From: Alkalihalobacillus sp047302405
Lineage (GTDB): Bacteria; Bacillota; Bacilli; Bacillales; Bacillaceae_D
NCBI RefSeq assembly: GCF_047302405.1
Contig: NZ_CP154853.1
Coordinates: forward strand, 4,216,001-4,280,000
Direction of reading: 5' to 3'
DNA length: 64,000 bases
This document shows positions 61,446-64,000 of this stretch, in pieces (position 1 is the first letter of the stretch; every line of letters begins with the position of its first letter). Below the pieces are notes generated by a model. The model was not told the origin of the DNA, did no database searches, and worked only from the letters and a program-made list of their open reading frames with translations. A program made the position numbers and the translations under genes.

Positions 61446-62936
61446 ATGGAAATACATGATGCATATAACACAAAAAGAGTTCATCTTGTCAGCTTAACCT
61501 TAATTTGTATTTTGGTGCTGTTGTTAATTGTTCCAGTTGTCATGGACAGAGGGTTACAAGATACTATTCCTATAGTAATTGCTTGTGCAGGGATTGTTTT
61601 ACTAAGTGTTTTGAATTATTTCTTACCAATTTCAGCATATTTGAAAGGGTTTTCATTTGCTCTGATACCAAATTGTGCGGCTCTTATCCTTCTTGTTTTA
61701 GACGGCTTCACTTTAAATAAACATTATATAATTATTGTCACAATTGGTGTTGTCGCCCTTTATTTTAAGAAAAATTTGATTCTCTATTTCGGTATCTTTC
61801 TAAATATTGGCTTAATCACAATTTATCTTATTGGACCAGAGCAATTACTTGGTGCGGACCATCAACTTAAGGCGATGGTTACGATTTTAGCAATGGTCAA
61901 TGGTATCTTAGTAGTCTTATATTTATTAACCAAATGGGGACGTGAATTAATTGAAGAATCGTATCAGAAGGAATTAAGGGCTAACCAATTATTAGAACAG
62001 CTCAAAGAGACGTTCGGAGCAATTGAAAAAGGGACGGATCAATTAGAGAATAACGTAACTCACTTTAATACAAATATCGAGACTATTTATGAATCCAGTC
62101 AGTATATGCTTGATGCTGTACAGCAAATGACCGAAGCGATCCAGGAGGAATCGAACAGTCTCCATGTGGTGAATATAGCAATGGGGAATTCATTACAAAA
62201 AGCTAATGAAACAGTCACGATATCAGAAGGAATTGTCCAAACATCAGATTCAATGAATGGACGAGTAGCGGACGGTTTAGAAAAGATAAAACAAGTGTCT
62301 AATCATGTACGAACGATGCATTCATCAATTAGTTTAACGACAACAACCGTTTCTGATTTACAGGAGAGCTTAACGAAAGTAAATAGTTTGTTAGGTGGCG
62401 TCAAGAAGATTGCCGAGCAAACGAATCTATTAGCTTTAAATGCTGCGATTGAATCGGCCCGTGCAGGGGAACATGGTAGGGGGTTTGCGGTAGTCGCTGA
62501 TGAAGTTCGTAAATTAGCGGAGCAAAGTGAAGAAATAACCGTAACGATTACAGATGTGACCACGACACTCTTTGAAAAATCGCAACTTGCCCAAGAGAAA
62601 TCAGTGGAAGGTGAACGGGCTGTTAAAGAAGGAGCACATTTACTTGAAGATGTTGCTGACTTCTTTTACGAAATAAAAAATTCTTATCAACAGACGAATG
62701 TGGAGCTCACAAAAGGAATGGATGAAATAAAAGGGGCAACTGAACATTTTATGGATGTTCAAGCACAAATCGAGAATGTCGCCAATATATCAGAAGAAAA
62801 TGCCGCATCAACAGAAGAGATATTATCAACCTTGGAAAGTGAGCACAATTTAATTATGAAAATGAACGAATCAATCGCACAGATAAAAGAATTAAGTGCG
62901 GAATTAAGAGCACTCGTTCACCATGAAAATAAATAA
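61446..62936 (+). CDS. methyl-accepting chemotaxis protein with six-helix membrane domain
   Basis: 496 residues. About six membrane helices fill residues 15-165 with only short loops, so there is no extracellular ligand domain and no clear HAMP. A long cytoplasmic coiled coil follows with the highly conserved hairpin tip (KKIAEQTNLLALNAAIESA, then GEHGRGFAVVADEVRKLAEQS) that contacts CheA and CheW. It probably senses a signal in or through the membrane, or another protein. GAGGAGG precedes the ATG. A terminator follows; it stands between the mtl operon and an alcohol dehydrogenase gene. Confidence 0.88.
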   Translation: MEIHDAYNTKRVHLVSLTLICILVLLLIVPVVMDRGLQDTIPIVIACAGIVLLSVLNYFLPISAYLKGFSFALIPNCAALILLVLDGFTLNKHYIIIVTIGVVALYFKKNLILYFGIFLNIGLITIYLIGPEQLLGADHQLKAMVTILAMVNGILVVLYLLTKWGRELIEESYQKELRANQLLEQLKETFGAIEKGTDQLENNVTHFNTNIETIYESSQYMLDAVQQMTEAIQEESNSLHVVNIAMGNSLQKANETVTISEGIVQTSDSMNGRVADGLEKIKQVSNHVRTMHSSISLTTTTVSDLQESLTKVNSLLGGVKKIAEQTNLLALNAAIESARAGEHGRGFAVVADEVRKLAEQSEEITVTITDVTTTLFEKSQLAQEKSVEGERAVKEGAHLLEDVADFFYEIKNSYQQTNVELTKGMDEIKGATEHFMDVQAQIENVANISEENAASTEEILSTLESEHNLIMKMNESIAQIKELSAELRALVHHENK

Positions 62937-62974
62937 AAAGAGACCATCATAGGATACAATAAATGAATTGGGAA

Positions 62975-63011
62975 AGCGATGAGAAGGTTAAATCACCTCT
63001 CATCGTTTTTT
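62975..63011 (+). terminator. terminator of the chemoreceptor gene
   Basis: CGATGAGAAGG pairs with CCTCTCATCG (one bulged base) around an 8-nt loop, followed by six T residues. Confidence 0.85.
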
Positions 63012-63066
63012 CTTGGAGCACTAGCTTCGTACTCTTTTTGAGGAACATCAGATCGAATGCTGTGGT

Positions 63067-64000
63067 TTAACTTTCGCGAATTTGCTGATAAAGTTGAGCA
63101 AATTGGCTTTTGTTAAAAATTTGTGGAACTGGATAAAGGGGGTTTGCTTCTGTATAAGCCCGGTTTACCATTAATGGAATGTCCTTATCTTCCACTTTTG
63201 TTTTGTTTGGAATACCCATCTTATCATTTAAATTCTTAACCGCTTCAATAAATGCCACAGCCTTATCGGCTATCGGAGTGGTTGACTCAACTAAGTTGAC
63301 AGCGTCTGCTAAGTTAGCTAAACGAGGATAGACCTTTTCCCCATAAGCTTCTAATACATAAGGCAATATAATCGCATTGGCTAATCCGTGAGGGGTTGAA
63401 TAAAACCCACCTAAAGTATGGGCGATAGCATGCACATTTCCGACATAAGCACGGCTAAACGCTAACCCAGCTAAATAGGAGGCCTTTTGCACCTTTTCGC
63501 GTGCTTTGATATTTTCCCCATTTTCATAAGCCTCATATAAATTTTCTAAGAGGAGTTTAACCGCTTCTAAACATTGCTGTTCGGTTTCGGATGTAGTGCT
63601 TTTGCCAATATAGGCTTCGATTGCGTGTGTTAACGCATCCATGCCTGTTGCTGCTGTTAAGTTTTTCGGCAGTTTAATGGTCAAGTTGGGGTCAAGAACG
63701 GCGATGTCTGGTGTTAACACCGGATCCATTAAAGCATACTTTTCGAACGTTTTCGCATCGGAAACAACGGCAGCTAGTGTCGCTTCACTACCTGTTCCGG
63801 CTGTAGTTGGAACGGCGATAAGTAGTGGTGTTTCTTTTTGTACTTTCATTACCCCTTTTAATTCACTTATTTTTTTATTCGGTTGAGCGACTCGAGCGGC
63901 AATAACTTTTGCACAATCAATTGGAGAGCCGCCACCAAAGGCTAAAAGAGCGTCACAATGAAGCTCTTTGTACTGTTGTAGAGCTTCTTCTATTAAATCA
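63067..64000 (-). CDS. iron-containing alcohol dehydrogenase (partial, N-terminus outside window)
   Basis: About 310 residues are visible; coding sequence continues through the right edge, since the open frame upstream of the ATG at 63849 encodes FGGGSPIDCAK, the family's cofactor motif, so that ATG is internal. Further group III features: PTTAGTGSEAT, metal-ligand segments DALTHAIEAYIG and NVHAIAHTLGGFYSTPHGLANA. The enzyme interconverts an alcohol and aldehyde or ketone with NAD(P)H; specificity (for example butanol, propanediol or lactaldehyde) is not evident. Convergent with the chemoreceptor gene. Confidence 0.9.
   Translation of the reverse strand, partial: DLIEEALQQYKELHCDALLAFGGGSPIDCAKVIAARVAQPNKKISELKGVMKVQKETPLLIAVPTTAGTGSEATLAAVVSDAKTFEKYALMDPVLTPDIAVLDPNLTIKLPKNLTAATGMDALTHAIEAYIGKSTTSETEQQCLEAVKLLLENLYEAYENGENIKAREKVQKASYLAGLAFSRAYVGNVHAIAHTLGGFYSTPHGLANAIILPYVLEAYGEKVYPRLANLADAVNLVESTTPIADKAVAFIEAVKNLNDKMGIPNKTKVEDKDIPLMVNRAYTEANPLYPVPQIFNKSQFAQLYQQIRES

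Noticed and set aside
63067..63849. Complete alcohol dehydrogenase starting at the ATG at 63849
   Set aside because: The upstream open frame encodes the GGGSPID cofactor motif, so the ATG is internal and the gene continues past the window edge.
1..64000. tRNA, rRNA, prophage or transposase genes
   Set aside because: Both strands were read for them and none was recognised; absence of small RNAs cannot be proven by eye.

Overview
This window comes from a low-GC Gram-positive spore-former of the Bacillaceae, probably a soil, litter or alkaline-habitat Bacillus relative. The evidence is strong AGGAGG-type ribosome sites with frequent TTG/GTG starts, lipobox-bearing solute-binding proteins, CcpA (cre) sites, a mannitol operon in the mtlA-R-F-D order known from Geobacillus, a xylR/xylAB locus, and GC-rich structured intergenic repeats of a kind common in Bacillaceae. 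The genus is an inference. No rRNA, tRNA, CRISPR array, prophage or complete insertion sequence was seen.

Layout. (1) 37-10673: a glycan-uptake operon on the minus strand (binding protein, two permeases, two unrecognised lipoproteins, a GH130 phosphorylase, a DUF1861 protein, a GH13 alpha-1,6-type glucosidase) controlled by a divergent LacI-family regulator, a 16-bp palindrome and a cre box. (2) 10935-20874: a histidine kinase/response regulator pair divergent from a 2190-residue sortase-anchored surface protein with a C-type lectin domain and 80-residue helical repeats. (3) 20893-25988: a metNIQ-like importer, a fatty-acid-hydroxylase-fold membrane protein and a PadR/membrane-protein pair. 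(4) 26104-31181: a PTS IIC carrier whose fused IIB domain has lost its cysteine, an FGGY kinase, an SDR dehydrogenase and a divergent ROK regulator. (5) 31324-41966: xylose and xylo-oligosaccharide use (GH43 xylosidase, XylR, CUT1 ABC importer, a DUF624 protein, XylA, XylB), with one operator shared by the importer and xylA. (6) 42069-50809: VOC protein, processive GT2 glycosyltransferase, aldo/keto reductase, and a CitA/CitB-type two-component system beside a tctCBA tricarboxylate transporter. (7) 50850-55399: minisatellites, a structured repeat, and a copper-efflux operon with a CsoR-like operator, a thioredoxin-fold [2Fe-2S] protein, CopA and an unlisted 45-residue membrane peptide. (8) 55445-64000: MazG-like protein, mtlA-mtlR-mtlF-mtlD, a chemoreceptor and an iron alcohol dehydrogenase cut by the right edge.

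Most of the window handles import and breakdown of plant-derived sugars, polyols and organic acids, with CcpA-type repression visible at several promoters. The observations that look least described are the PTS carrier without a phosphorylatable IIB domain in a kinase/dehydrogenase operon, the two unassigned lipoproteins in the GH130 operon, the lectin-bearing surface protein with an LPNTA anchor, the small copper-operon peptide, and dispersed structured repeats whose paired arms differ between copies yet stay complementary.
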